DNA from: Collinsella aerofaciens
GTDB taxonomy: Bacteria; Actinomycetota; Coriobacteriia; Coriobacteriales; Coriobacteriaceae
Length of the DNA: 64,000 nucleotides
Direction: 5' to 3'
Assembly: GCF_002736145.1 (NCBI RefSeq)
Contig: NZ_CP024160.1
Coordinates: 186,001-250,000, forward strand
Shown here: positions 42,895 through 51,761 of the stretch, piece by piece
How the letters are laid out: each line of letters opens with the position of its first letter
Numbering within the stretch: position 1 is the stretch's first letter
Translations under genes and position numbers: made by a program
The notes under the pieces: generated by a model
Seen by the model: the letters and a program-made list of their open reading frames with translations, nothing else
Told to the model about the DNA's origin: nothing
Databases searched by the model: none

Positions 42895-45117
42895 ATGAAG
42901 ATCATCAAGCGCAGCGGCACCGAGGTTGTCTTTGACATCGATAAGATCGTCAATGCCATCCGCGCCGCCAACTTGGAGGTCGAGGAGAGCTCTCGTCTAA
43001 CCGACCGCCAGGTGGTTTACGCGGCACAAAACGTCGCCGAGGCATGTGAGAACGCGGGCCACACCGTTTCGGTCGAGGAGATCCAGGATTTGGTCGAGGA
43101 CGAGATCATGCGTCTCGACTGCTACGAGGTTGCCCGCCACTACATCATCTATCGCTATGTTCAGAGCCTGAAGCGCCAGAAGAACACGACCGACGACAAG
43201 ATTCTGTCGCTGATCGAGTGCAATAACGAAGAGGTCAAGCAGGAGAACTCTAACAAGAACCCGACCGTCAATTCCGTCCAGCGCGACTATATGGCCGGCG
43301 AGATTTCCAAGGATCTGACTCAGCGTGTGCTGCTGCCCCAGGAGATCGTGGATGCCCACAATGAGGGCCTGATCCACTTCCACGATTCCGACTACTTTGC
43401 GCAGCACATGCATAACTGCGACCTGGTGAACCTGGAGGACATGCTCCAGAACGGCACCGTTATCTCGGGCACGCTGATCGAGAAGCCGCACAGCTTCTCG
43501 ACTGCCTGCAACATCGCGACGCAGATTATCGCCCAGGTTGCTTCCTCCCAGTACGGCGGCCAGTCTATTTCGCTGACCCATCTCGCCCCCTTTGTTGAGG
43601 TGAGCCGTCAAAAGATTCGCGGCGAGGTTGCCCGCGAGCTCGAGGAACTCGGTGTTTCGGCATCTGCCGAAAAGGTTCGCGAGGTTGTTGAGGACCGTCT
43701 GCGTGACGAGATCCGTCGCGGCGTCCAGACGATTCAGTATCAGGTCGTGACCCTTATGACCACCAACGGCCAGGCGCCGTTTGTGACGGTCTTTATGTAT
43801 CTCAACGAGGCTCGCTCAGCGCAGGAGAAGCACGACCTTGCCATGATCGTGGAGGAGACGCTTCGTCAGCGCTATGAGGGCGTTAAGAACGAAGCCGGTG
43901 TGTGGATTACCCCGGCATTCCCCAAGCTTATCTATGTACTCGAGGACGATAACGTTCACGAGAATTCCCCGTACTTCTACCTGACCCAGCTGGCTGCCAA
44001 GTGCACCGCCAAGCGCATGGTGCCCGACTACATCTCCGAGAAGAAGATGCGCGAGCTCAAGCTGTCGAAGGGCGAGACCGCGGGCAACGGCGACTGCTAC
44101 ACCTGCATGGGTTGCCGCAGCTTCTTGACGCCCGACCGCTCGGGCAACGGCTTTAACAATGTTGCCAACGCGCTGAACTATGACCCGACCAAACCTAAGT
44201 ACTATGGCCGCTTTAACCAGGGTGTTGTGACTATCAACCTGCCCGATGTCGCGCTGAGCTCGCATCAGGACATGGACAAGTTCTGGAAGATCTTCGACGA
44301 GCGCCTTGAGCTGTGCCACCGTGCCCTGCTGTGCCGTCATGAGCGCCTGATGGGTACGCTTTCGGATGCCGCGCCGATTCTTTGGCAGTACGGTGCCCTC
44401 GCCCGCCTGAAGAAGGGCGAGACGATCGATAAGCTGCTCGTTGGCGGCTATTCCACCATCAGCCTGGGGTATGCCGGTCTGTATGAGTGCGTCAAGTACA
44501 TGACGGGCCACAGCCACACCGAGAAGGAGGGCACACCCTTTGCCATGGCCGTCATGCAGCGCATGAACGACAAGTGCGCCGAGTGGAAGGCCGAAAGCGA
44601 TATTGACTTCTCGCTGTACGGTACCCCGCTTGAGTCGACGACCTACAAGTTCGCCAAGTGCCTGCAGCGTCGTTTTGGCATCATCCCGGGCGTGACGGAC
44701 AAGGGCTACATCACCAACAGCTACCACGTCCACGTGTCCGAGGAGATCGACGCATTCGACAAGCTCAAGTTCGAGGGCATGTTCCAGCAGCTTTCGCCGG
44801 GCGGTGCCATTTCCTACGTCGAGGTTCCCAACATGCAGGACAACCTCAAGGCTGTCATCCGCGTGATGCAGTACATCTACGACAACATCATGTACGCCGA
44901 GCTCAACACCAAGAGCGATTATTGCCAGGTGTGCGGCTACGATGGCGAGATCAAGATTGTCGAGGACGATGGCAAGCTGGTGTGGGAGTGCCCCAACTGC
45001 GGCAATCGTGACCAGGAGAAGATGAATGTCGCCCGTCGTACGTGCGGCTACATCGGTACCCAGTTCTGGAACCAGGGTCGAACCGAGGAGATCCGCGACC
45101 GCGTGCTGCATCTCTAA
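42895..45117 (+). CDS. nrdD: Anaerobic ribonucleoside-triphosphate reductase
   Basis: 740 residues. N-terminal ATP-cone allosteric domain (MKIIKRSGTEVVFDIDKIV), the catalytic barrel with the active-site Cys region, a C-terminal zinc site (CQVCGYDGEI and CPNCGN) and the glycyl radical motif RRTCGYIG near the end. Makes dNTPs under anoxia after radical activation by NrdG, whose gene follows. ATG at 42895, with AAAGAGG about 7 bases upstream. Confidence 0.96.
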   Translation: MKIIKRSGTEVVFDIDKIVNAIRAANLEVEESSRLTDRQVVYAAQNVAEACENAGHTVSVEEIQDLVEDEIMRLDCYEVARHYIIYRYVQSLKRQKNTTDDKILSLIECNNEEVKQENSNKNPTVNSVQRDYMAGEISKDLTQRVLLPQEIVDAHNEGLIHFHDSDYFAQHMHNCDLVNLEDMLQNGTVISGTLIEKPHSFSTACNIATQIIAQVASSQYGGQSISLTHLAPFVEVSRQKIRGEVARELEELGVSASAEKVREVVEDRLRDEIRRGVQTIQYQVVTLMTTNGQAPFVTVFMYLNEARSAQEKHDLAMIVEETLRQRYEGVKNEAGVWITPAFPKLIYVLEDDNVHENSPYFYLTQLAAKCTAKRMVPDYISEKKMRELKLSKGETAGNGDCYTCMGCRSFLTPDRSGNGFNNVANALNYDPTKPKYYGRFNQGVVTINLPDVALSSHQDMDKFWKIFDERLELCHRALLCRHERLMGTLSDAAPILWQYGALARLKKGETIDKLLVGGYSTISLGYAGLYECVKYMTGHSHTEKEGTPFAMAVMQRMNDKCAEWKAESDIDFSLYGTPLESTTYKFAKCLQRRFGIIPGVTDKGYITNSYHVHVSEEIDAFDKLKFEGMFQQLSPGGAISYVEVPNMQDNLKAVIRVMQYIYDNIMYAELNTKSDYCQVCGYDGEIKIVEDDGKLVWECPNCGNRDQEKMNVARRTCGYIGTQFWNQGRTEEIRDRVLHL

Positions 45118-45132
45118 TAACCATCCCAGACT

Positions 45133-45262
45133 GCCCCGTAGCGAGGCCCCGGACCTTTACTCGCTATTTCGGACAGTCCTGGCTCACGACGGAGGCGCCA
45201 CTGGCGCCTCCTGTTCGTGCGGAACTCATATCGAGCAAAGGTCCGGGGCCTCGCTACGGGGC
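45133..45262 (-). repeat. Long nested hairpin, pair B, left member
   Basis: Perfect 26-bp outer arms (45133-45158 with 45237-45262) and a perfect 9-bp inner hairpin GGAGGCGCC-act-GGCGCCTCC (45191-45211). On the minus strand the internal loop contains TTCCGCA (45218-45224) and AGGAC (45176-45180), the same motif pair as at 27.8 kb, though set further from the arms. Confidence 0.8.
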
Positions 45263-45443
45263 GGCCAAGTTGACGTAGCTGAGATGCAGCGCGCAGTCTG
45301 CTCACTCCTCGAAGTTCTTAGCGGAAATGAGTCGACTTGCAATAACGGTTTGCTTGCAGCAACGGTTGAGCTGCAACAAATTTTTTATTGGACCTCGAAC
45401 CCTATACTCGATGTTCGCTTCGTTCATTGAGTGTTGCTCGCGA

Positions 45444-45529
45444 GGGGTCTGGAGTATATCGTTCCGCCCGCAGTTTCGCAGGCCAAAGGCCGAGAATGTT
45501 TGAGGACGGAATGATATACTCCAGACCCC
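45444..45529 (+). repeat. Long nested hairpin, pair B, right member
   Basis: 23-base outer arms with one mismatch (45444-45466 with 45507-45529), inner GGCC-aaa-GGCC, and loop motifs TTCCGCCCGCAG on the 5' side and GAGGAC (45502-45507) on the 3' side. It ends 2 bases before the AGGAAGG ribosome site of nrdG. Confidence 0.8.
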
Positions 45530-45543
45530 CAGGAAGGTTACTT

Positions 45544-46125
45544 ATGAACTACGCGAACATTAAGTATTTCGACATTGCTGATGGGGAAGGCGTTCGTACT
45601 TCTCTGTTTGTGAGCGGGTGCCGTCGTGGGTGCAAGAATTGCTTTAACTCTGTTGCGTGGGACTTTGCTGCGGGCGAGCCCTTTGATCGCACCGTCGAGG
45701 ACAAGATTATTGAGAGCCTCGACCATCCCTTTATCGATGGTCTGACGATTTTGGGCGGCGAGCCTATGGAACCTGAGAATCAGGCGGGACTCGTTGAGTT
45801 TGTCGAGCGTGTTCGTGAGGCTTACCCCGTGGAGTCGGGGAAGACTATTTGGTGCTTTACCGGTGACGTGCTCGAGGAGCTTATGCCGGGCGGTCGTCAT
45901 CATACCGAGGTGACGGATCGCATTCTTGCCTGCCTTGACATGTTGGTGGACGGCCCGTTTGTTCAAGATCTGTACGATATCTCGTTGCGTTTTAGGGGCT
46001 CGAGTAACCAGCGCGTGATCGATATGAATGCCACGCGTGCCCGTGCTGAGCGCGAGGGCGTTGCGCTTTGTGATGCGGTTGAACTTTGGCGTGATGATCC
46101 GGTCTATTCGACCCATACTATGTAG
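45544..46125 (+). CDS. nrdG: Anaerobic ribonucleotide reductase activating protein
   Basis: 193-residue radical SAM enzyme that installs the glycyl radical on NrdD. The cluster motif is CRRGCKNC (CxxxCxxC, near residue 27), followed by LTILGGEPM, the SAM-binding GGE motif. ATG has AGGAAGG upstream, directly after a long hairpin, so ribosome access may depend on that structure. Confidence 0.93.
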   Translation: MNYANIKYFDIADGEGVRTSLFVSGCRRGCKNCFNSVAWDFAAGEPFDRTVEDKIIESLDHPFIDGLTILGGEPMEPENQAGLVEFVERVREAYPVESGKTIWCFTGDVLEELMPGGRHHTEVTDRILACLDMLVDGPFVQDLYDISLRFRGSSNQRVIDMNATRARAEREGVALCDAVELWRDDPVYSTHTM

Positions 46126-46191
46126 CTTGTGGTCGATGCCGGAGGGCGTGGTACCATAGCGCGAACGTGAAATCGGAAAAGTGAGGCCCAG

Positions 46192-46749
46192 ATGGTCGAT
46201 CAGGAAAAAGTCGAGGCCGCCATTAAGCTGTTGCTTGAGGGCATAGGCGAGGACCCAACTCGTGAGGGCCTGCTGGAGACCCCGGCGCGCGTTGCCCGTA
46301 TGTATGGTGAGATCGCCGGCGGCATGGACCAGAGTGCCGAGGAACACCTGTCCAAAACCTTTGCCGTCGCTTCGAACGATTTGGTTATCGAGCGCGACAT
46401 TACGTTCTACTCGCTGTGCGAACATCATCTGCTGCCGTTTTATGGCAAGGCCGCCATTGGTTATATCCCTAACGGTCGGGTGGCTGGGCTTTCCAAGCTC
46501 GCCCGCACGGTTGAGGTTTATGCCCGCCGTCTTCAGCTGCAGGAGCAACTGTGCGCACAGGTTGCCGATGCCCTCATGGATTATCTCGCTCCCCAGGGAG
46601 CGATTGTGTTGATGGAGGCCGAGCATATGTGCATGACGATGCGTGGCGTGCAAAAGCCCGGCACCAAGACCGTGACGCTTGCTCGCCGCGGCGTCTTTGA
46701 GACCGATTCCGCGCTCGAGGAGCGTTTCTTTAGGATGCTGGGCCGCTAA
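46192..46749 (+). CDS. folE: GTP cyclohydrolase I
   Basis: 185 residues. Zinc and active-site residues are seen in [20 protein letters not shown] and in the [17 protein letters not shown] segment. Makes 7,8-dihydroneopterin triphosphate from GTP, the first step of folate synthesis. GTGAGG precedes the ATG; the next gene starts 2 bases after the stop. Confidence 0.95.
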   Translation: MVDQEKVEAAIKLLLEGIGEDPTREGLLETPARVARMYGEIAGGMDQSAEEHLSKTFAVASNDLVIERDITFYSLCEHHLLPFYGKAAIGYIPNGRVAGLSKLARTVEVYARRLQLQEQLCAQVADALMDYLAPQGAIVLMEAEHMCMTMRGVQKPGTKTVTLARRGVFETDSALEERFFRMLGR

Positions 46750-46751
46750 CC

Positions 46752-47333
46752 ATGAGAGTCGTCAACGACTTTACATCGAAGACCGATGAGGGGACGTCGC
46801 GCCGCGGCTTTATGGCTTCGGGCCTGGCCCCCTTTGGTGCCATGCCTCGCATTGATTACATTTGTGCCAACGGGCTGTTCCGGCGGCACCTGGGTAACAT
46901 CGTACAGTTGGAATCGGGGCGCATCTTCTGCCGCCACGGTATTGACCATCTGCTCGATGTCGCTCGCATTATGTGGATCAAGAATCTCGAGGAGCAGCTC
47001 GAATTTGACCGCGAGGTCATCTACGCCACGGCACTTCTTCACGATATCGGCAAAGATGAACAGTATGAATCGGGTATATCCCATGATGTTGCAAGCGAAC
47101 GCGTCGCTGATGCGATTCTCGGCGGCATGCCCGATGACGTGGCGTTTGAGCCGGCCGATGCCGCAGCCATTAAGACGGCCATTCTGGGCCATCGAAAGCT
47201 GCGCGTGAACAGCCAACCGCTTGAGCGTCTGCTCTATGCAGCCGACAAAGCGTCGCGTGCCTGCTTTGCATGCCCCGCGCGCAACGCTTGCAACTGGAGC
47301 GATGATAAAAAGAACCTGTCGATTCGCGTGTAG
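46752..47333 (+). CDS. HD-domain phosphohydrolase in a folate operon
   Basis: 193 residues. HD motifs: His in RHGIDH, then LLHDIGKDEQYE, and a later ILGHRKLR and LLYAADKASR, so metal ligands look complete. The C-terminus has four Cys in CFACPARNACNW, perhaps a metal site. Placed between folE and a folB-like gene with 2-base spacing to folE, it is a candidate for the dihydroneopterin triphosphate dephosphorylation step, whose enzyme differs among bacteria. That role is inference; nucleotide phosphohydrolase activity in general is also possible. Confidence 0.75.
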   Translation: MRVVNDFTSKTDEGTSRRGFMASGLAPFGAMPRIDYICANGLFRRHLGNIVQLESGRIFCRHGIDHLLDVARIMWIKNLEEQLEFDREVIYATALLHDIGKDEQYESGISHDVASERVADAILGGMPDDVAFEPADAAAIKTAILGHRKLRVNSQPLERLLYAADKASRACFACPARNACNWSDDKKNLSIRV

Positions 47334-47376
47334 TTAGTTTGCGCGGTCGGGGTTCTAAACGAAGGAGACGATCGCG

Positions 47377-47862
47377 TTGAGTAACAAGAAACTGCCCGAG
47401 AATGCAACCAAGACTGAAGGTGCTGAGCTCGCCCGCCGTGGAAGGGGCGAAATATCCACCGCAACGGCGGTGCCTCACGTGAGCTATGACGATCTGCGCC
47501 ATGCCGATCGCATTGTCATTGACGGCCTTGAGGTTTTTGCCAACCATGGCGTGTATCCCGAGGAGAATGCGCTGGGTCAGAAGTTCATCGTTTCTCTGGT
47601 GCTCTATGCCGACCTGCGCGCGGCGGGGGAGCACGATAACCTGGATGCCTCGATTGACTACGGCTCGGTGTGCCACGATGTCGATGGCTATCTGCGCGAG
47701 CATACGTTTAAGCTCATCGAGGCCGCGGCCGAGGGTGTGGCCTCGATGCTGTTGCGTCGTTATCCCTTGCTGCTTGGTGTGCGTATTAAACTCGATAAGC
47801 CTTGGGCGCCCGTTGGTCTTCCCCTGGCAAGCTGCGGTGTCGAGATTGAGCGCGTGCGCTAA
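47377..47862 (+). CDS. folB: Dihydroneopterin aldolase
   Basis: 161 residues; the FolB core starts near residue 43 (DRIVIDGLEVFANHGVYPEENALGQKF) and includes DYGSVCHDV, FKLIEAAAEGVA and VRIKLDKPWAPV. The catalytic Glu and Lys regions are present. The N-terminal 42 residues are extra for the family. TTG start with AAGGAG 10 bases upstream; no better start was found. folP and folK are not nearby. Confidence 0.85.
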   Translation: MSNKKLPENATKTEGAELARRGRGEISTATAVPHVSYDDLRHADRIVIDGLEVFANHGVYPEENALGQKFIVSLVLYADLRAAGEHDNLDASIDYGSVCHDVDGYLREHTFKLIEAAAEGVASMLLRRYPLLLGVRIKLDKPWAPVGLPLASCGVEIERVR

Positions 47863-47868
47863 CCGGTT

Positions 47869-48645
47869 CTAATACGTCTTTATGGGTGGCTGCTTGAGCC
47901 GCTGCGACAGAGCTTTATTGTTGGGACGGTACGTGTCGAGCAGGGCGTGGAATCGCTGATTGTGGCTTGGCTCGAGCAAGTGGACGAGCTCGTGGGCGAC
48001 AACCATGTCGAGGCATTCGATGGGATAGGCGGCAAGTTCGCGTGCGATGCGAATGGCGCCGGTCTTGGGCGTGCATGATCCCCAGCGCGTTTTCATGCTG
48101 CGCACGGAGACGCGGGCCACGGTGACGCCCATTGCGATTTCGTACGCGTGCACCATATCGTACAGCGCCGTGGTGACCTCGGTTGCATAGAGCTGGTCGA
48201 TACGGGCTTGGAGCTCATCGGACGTTAGGCCGTCGAGGATTGCGTGCCGCTTGGCCTGTGGGCCTTCGTCCGATTCATCGGTACCCATAAAACTTGCGAA
48301 GGTGGCCTGTTTGGGTCGCGGTGCGGGTGATGCAAAGTTGTGATCGAGTGCATCCTGTACCGTGATGGGCTTACCCCAAAGGGCAATGATGGACGAGGGG
48401 CTGAGCGGCTCTCGTGCCGTCGCCTGACGCTGCTCGCGCTGGGCAAGTCGGCTGATAATCCAGGCGCTGTTGCGCTTCACAAACGCTTCGATACGCTCGC
48501 GGGTGGCGCCGAGCGGTGCGCTGGCGTGGACCTCACCGCTCGAAGTGACGCGTAGGTTGAAGTTCTTGACGCACTTTTTGGTAACGACGACGGGGATGGG
48601 TGTCCCATCCGGTCGGGATGCGGAAATCGTAAACTGCTGCGTCAA
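47869..48645 (-). CDS. YgjP/DUF45-type zinc metalloprotease
   Basis: 258 residues. The zinc motif is VVAHELVHLLEPSHNQRF (HExxH with downstream His), in the context PIECLDMV...MKTRWGSCTPKTG typical of the YgjP/M48-like family. Function of the family is poorly known. Convergent with folB, 6 bases apart. Downstream of, and possibly cotranscribed with, the M19 gene, but a strong hairpin lies between. Confidence 0.82.
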   Translation of the reverse strand: MTQQFTISASRPDGTPIPVVVTKKCVKNFNLRVTSSGEVHASAPLGATRERIEAFVKRNSAWIISRLAQREQRQATAREPLSPSSIIALWGKPITVQDALDHNFASPAPRPKQATFASFMGTDESDEGPQAKRHAILDGLTSDELQARIDQLYATEVTTALYDMVHAYEIAMGVTVARVSVRSMKTRWGSCTPKTGAIRIARELAAYPIECLDMVVAHELVHLLEPSHNQRFHALLDTYRPNNKALSQRLKQPPIKTY

Positions 48646-48669
48646 AAGCGGTCCTTTGGATTGGGGGAC

Positions 48670-48703
48670 GGGCCGGCATGTCGACCGTTCGGCATGCCGG
48701 CCC
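48670..48703 (-). terminator. Hairpin between the M19 and YgjP genes
   Basis: GGGCCGGCATG / CATGCCGGCCC, 11-bp perfect stem with a 12-base loop; no T-run. Confidence 0.55.
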
Positions 48704-48720
48704 GCTCAAGGGATGTGAAA

Positions 48721-49734
48721 TTAATAACGCTCAAAGAAGGCAAGCGCGTTGTCGCTGCAGAGCTTTTGCATCACGGTCTTGCCAAAGTGCTTGGAGAGCA
48801 TGTTCTGGAATTCGGGCATCTTGCTGGCATCAGAGAGGAAGTCGGGTACCTTGGCACCGTCCCAGTCGCCGCCGAGCGCGATGACGTCCTCGCCGCCCAG
48901 GTCGAGCCAGTGTTCGATATGTGCCGCCAGCCGGTCGAAGGTGACGTCTGCGGCGGTCTTGTCGGTTGCGTCGTTGGAAAGGAAGTCGCTGCAGTAGTTG
49001 AGGCCGACGATACCGCCCATGTCGCGAATGGTGCGGAACTGGTCGTCGGTGAGGTTGCGCTTGACGCCGCAAACCGCGCGGGAGTTGGAGTGGCTGGCGA
49101 CGAAGGGGCGCGTGGCGTGGGCGACAACCTCGTCAAAGCACTCATCGTTGAGGTGGGAGACGTCGAGTACCATGCCGGCGTGCTCCATCTGCGTGAGCGC
49201 CTCGATGCCGGCGGCGGTGAGGCCGGCGTGGGTGTCGTGGCCGCTCGCGAGCGGTCCCTGCGCGTTCCAGCTGAGTGATGACATGAGTACGCCCAGGCTC
49301 TTGAGTACCTCGATCAGCGCGGGGTCCTCGGCAAAGAACGTGGCGTTTTCGATGGTGTGGATGCAGGCGACCTTGCCGTCTTTGAGCGCAGGGCGAATGT
49401 CTGCCGCGCTGCGTACGTTGACCATGCGGTCGTGGTTAAGCATTGCCTGGCCGCTCATGTGCGCCATGATCTGCGCCTGGAAGCGCGCGGCGTGGGCGGT
49501 GGGAATCTCGTCGGGGACAAACGTGGCGAAGCACTGTGCCCACGGCGTGTTGCCGATCTTTGCGAGCGAGATGGCGCAGGCGTTGCCCTCGATGAGGTCG
49601 AAATCTTGCGGATGCGTTTCGTCGCCGGGGAAATAACCATCGGTGCCGGCGGTAAAGCGCAGGTCGAGATCGAGCGTGGCCCAGCCGATGCGGTCGGCGG
49701 TGTCACAGTGTAGGTCAAATACGGGATATGCCAT
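48721..49734 (-). CDS. Membrane dipeptidase (peptidase family M19)
   Basis: 337 residues. The metal motif HCDT near the N-terminus (FDLHCDTADRI), VLDVSHLND, ASHSNSRAVCG and ALGGDWDGA are the conserved M19 zinc-site segments. Such enzymes cleave dipeptides, often with D-residues. No signal peptide, so a cytoplasmic role, perhaps handling dipeptides from the Opp importer. ATG at 49734 has GGAGG 5 bases upstream; longer starts lack a site. Confidence 0.9.
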   Translation of the reverse strand: MAYPVFDLHCDTADRIGWATLDLDLRFTAGTDGYFPGDETHPQDFDLIEGNACAISLAKIGNTPWAQCFATFVPDEIPTAHAARFQAQIMAHMSGQAMLNHDRMVNVRSAADIRPALKDGKVACIHTIENATFFAEDPALIEVLKSLGVLMSSLSWNAQGPLASGHDTHAGLTAAGIEALTQMEHAGMVLDVSHLNDECFDEVVAHATRPFVASHSNSRAVCGVKRNLTDDQFRTIRDMGGIVGLNYCSDFLSNDATDKTAADVTFDRLAAHIEHWLDLGGEDVIALGGDWDGAKVPDFLSDASKMPEFQNMLSKHFGKTVMQKLCSDNALAFFERY

Positions 49735-49854
49735 AGTTCCTCCGGTTGCAGCGTTTCTTTGCAAACTGTCTTTGAATTGTATGACTAGGGTATAGTTAGC
49801 GCCATATGTTCACGGCGGCCCGCGTTGTGCGCCGCCCTTATCACGGAGGTTACC

Positions 49855-50283
49855 ATGTCCAACCAGGGCAAGAAGGTCAAGACCCATTATCGCGGCACGC
49901 TCGACGACGGCACGCAGTTCGATAGCTCTTACGATCGCGGCGAGCCGCTGGAGTTCACCTGCGGCGCCGGTCAGATGATCAAGGGCTTCGACGCCGCCGT
50001 GGTCGACATGCAGGTGGGCGAGAAGAAGACTGTGCACATCCCGGCTGCCGATGCCTACGGCGAGCACAACCCCGAGATGGTCCTGACCTTCCCGGCCGAG
50101 CAGGTTCCCAATATCGAGCAGATCGAGAAGGGCATGAAGCTCTTCCTGTCCACGCCGAGCGGCATGCCCGTCCCTGCCGTGGTCATCGACGTGACGCCCG
50201 AGGCCGTGACGCTCGACGCCAACCACGAGCTCGCCGGCAAGGATCTCAACTTTGATATCGAGCTCGTCGAGGTCGAGGGCTAG
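49855..50283 (+). CDS. FKBP-type peptidyl-prolyl isomerase, SlyD-like
   Basis: 142 residues. HYRGTLDDGTQFDSSYDRGEPLEF and AAVVDMQVGEKKTV are FKBP; the insert YGEHNPEMVLTFPAEQVP is the SlyD insert-in-flap, giving chaperone plus prolyl isomerase activity. It lacks the His-rich nickel tail of E. coli SlyD. Interesting beside the UreE-like gene that follows by 3 bases. ATG at 49855 with ACGGAGG upstream. Confidence 0.9.
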   Translation: MSNQGKKVKTHYRGTLDDGTQFDSSYDRGEPLEFTCGAGQMIKGFDAAVVDMQVGEKKTVHIPAADAYGEHNPEMVLTFPAEQVPNIEQIEKGMKLFLSTPSGMPVPAVVIDVTPEAVTLDANHELAGKDLNFDIELVEVEG

Positions 50284-50286
50284 AGT

Positions 50287-50865
50287 ATGCCTGAACGCTT
50301 GGTTTCGACGACATGCTTGGGAAATCTCAACGATCCGTCTTATGAACTCCTGCTTCGCCGGGAGCTGGGCGGTGTCTTTGAAGTTGACGAGCTACTGCTC
50401 GATTGGGACCAGGCTGATGTATGCGCGTTTGTGGGCGTGACGGAGCTGGGGCGCACGGTCGATGTTCGGCTGGATACTACCGACGGCGGTCGTCTTGCCG
50501 ATGGCGACGTGCTCGCCATTGACCGTTCGGGCGTGGTGCCCGTGGCTGTTGTCGTGCGCCTGCGCAGCGCCGAGGTTTATTTGGTCGAAGTCGATCGCAT
50601 GGATCCGATTGCGCTCGCGCATGCGTGCTGGGAGATCGGCAACATGCATGCGCCGCTCTTCCGGGGCGACTCGGACGAGCATACCGTGCGCATGTATACG
50701 CCGGTGCAGCCTGTTTTGGGCCGCATGCTTCGGGGTGTCGAGGGTGTTCGGCTCTCGGTGGTTACCCGTGAACTCGATGCGGGCCGACGCTTTGCGTCGA
50801 GCGCGGCCGATGTTGTCGTGAGCATGGCTCCGGACTTTACCATCGTTAAAAAGACGCGCGACTAA
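50287..50865 (+). CDS. Orphan UreE-like metallochaperone
   Basis: 192 residues. The C-terminal half carries the UreE pattern: DPIALAHACWEIGNMHAPLF (compare AYHLGNRHxPL), then VQPVLGRMLRGVEGVRLSVV. UreE delivers nickel to urease. No urease or other accessory genes are visible, and no His-rich tail is present, so it may serve another metalloenzyme. It is probably cotranscribed with the SlyD-like gene; SlyD and UreE both handle nickel in other bacteria. Assignment is by pattern only. Confidence 0.6.
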   Translation: MPERLVSTTCLGNLNDPSYELLLRRELGGVFEVDELLLDWDQADVCAFVGVTELGRTVDVRLDTTDGGRLADGDVLAIDRSGVVPVAVVVRLRSAEVYLVEVDRMDPIALAHACWEIGNMHAPLFRGDSDEHTVRMYTPVQPVLGRMLRGVEGVRLSVVTRELDAGRRFASSAADVVVSMAPDFTIVKKTRD

Positions 50866-50948
50866 GCGCGCGTATGCGCAAGACGGGCTTTGAGGGGCGA
50901 CCAATCAAAGTCCGTCTTGCTGTTGATGGGAGGCTTTGGGGGAAGCAT

Positions 50949-51746
50949 ATGGGTCTTGAGGGAATCAAGCTGATTGCATGCGATTTGGACGGCACGTTGC
51001 TGCATCCGGGGGAGCGCGAGCCGCGTTCCGAGGCCTTTGAGCTTATCGATGAGCTGCATCGTCGCGGTATCGTGTTTATGCCGGCGAGCGGTCGCCAATA
51101 CGCGAGCCTGCGCTACCTGTTTGCCCCGGTGGCCGATGAACTCGCCTATGTATGCGAAAACGGAGCCCTGGTCATGAGCGAGGGACGTGCCGTGGTCAAG
51201 CGTTCTATGGAGCGTGGCCTGGCCATGGATATCGCGAACGCCGTGGTTGCGTACCCCCATGCCGACGTGACCCTTTCGTGCGAGGGACACCTCTACACTA
51301 TGAGCGGCAACGATGCGTTTGTTGACCACCTGCGTTATGAGGTCCATTGTGATGTGGCGGTAGTCGACCGTCCCGAAGACATTGACGAGGATGTCATTAA
51401 GATTGCCTTCCAGACGCCCGAGGCGGAGCAGCCGGCGGCGCTGGAGTATTTTGTGCGTCGCTTTAGCGACCGGGTCGATGTGATGACGTCGGGAACCGAA
51501 TGGACCGACTTTATCGGCTTTGATTCGGGCAAGGGGTCCGCGCTTGCCGATTACGGTCGTGCCCTGGGGATCTCGCCCGATGCGATGATGGCGTTTGGCG
51601 ACAATGAGAACGATCGCGACATGCTCAACGTCGTGGGCCATCCCTATCTGATGGAGAGCTGCAACCCCACCATGCGCGGTATCAACGACCGTGTCCGCTA
51701 CGTGTGCACGGTCGAAGAAGAGCTGCGTCGTCTACTTGCTGAGTAG
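50949..51746 (+). CDS. HAD-superfamily Cof-type phosphatase
   Basis: 265 residues. Motif I DLDGTLL (nucleophile Asp near residue 12), a C2-type cap and motif IV FGDNENDRDML. Cof-type enzymes dephosphorylate sugar phosphates, nucleotides or cofactors; the substrate cannot be told. ATG at 50949 follows GGGGGAAGC; the upstream frame to 50874 lacks a ribosome site. Confidence 0.9.
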   Translation: MGLEGIKLIACDLDGTLLHPGEREPRSEAFELIDELHRRGIVFMPASGRQYASLRYLFAPVADELAYVCENGALVMSEGRAVVKRSMERGLAMDIANAVVAYPHADVTLSCEGHLYTMSGNDAFVDHLRYEVHCDVAVVDRPEDIDEDVIKIAFQTPEAEQPAALEYFVRRFSDRVDVMTSGTEWTDFIGFDSGKGSALADYGRALGISPDAMMAFGDNENDRDMLNVVGHPYLMESCNPTMRGINDRVRYVCTVEEELRRLLAE

Positions 51747-51761
51747 GCATGCCCCAAACAT

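Larger units (their letters stand above)
45118..45543 (+). other. Intergenic region between nrdD and nrdG with paired long hairpins
   Basis: 426 bases without a gene, unusual for an nrdDG pair that is normally adjacent. Two long nested hairpins (45133-45262 and 45444-45529) flank a 181-base spacer. The spacer has a near-direct repeat (TTGCAATAACGGTT and TTGCAGCAACGGTT, around 45335-45370). Confidence 0.7.

Noticed and set aside
27827-45529. Long hairpins as integron attC sites or simple terminators
   Set aside because: No integrase gene, no attC core boxes at the ends, and no T-tracts; the conserved part is the internal loop instead.
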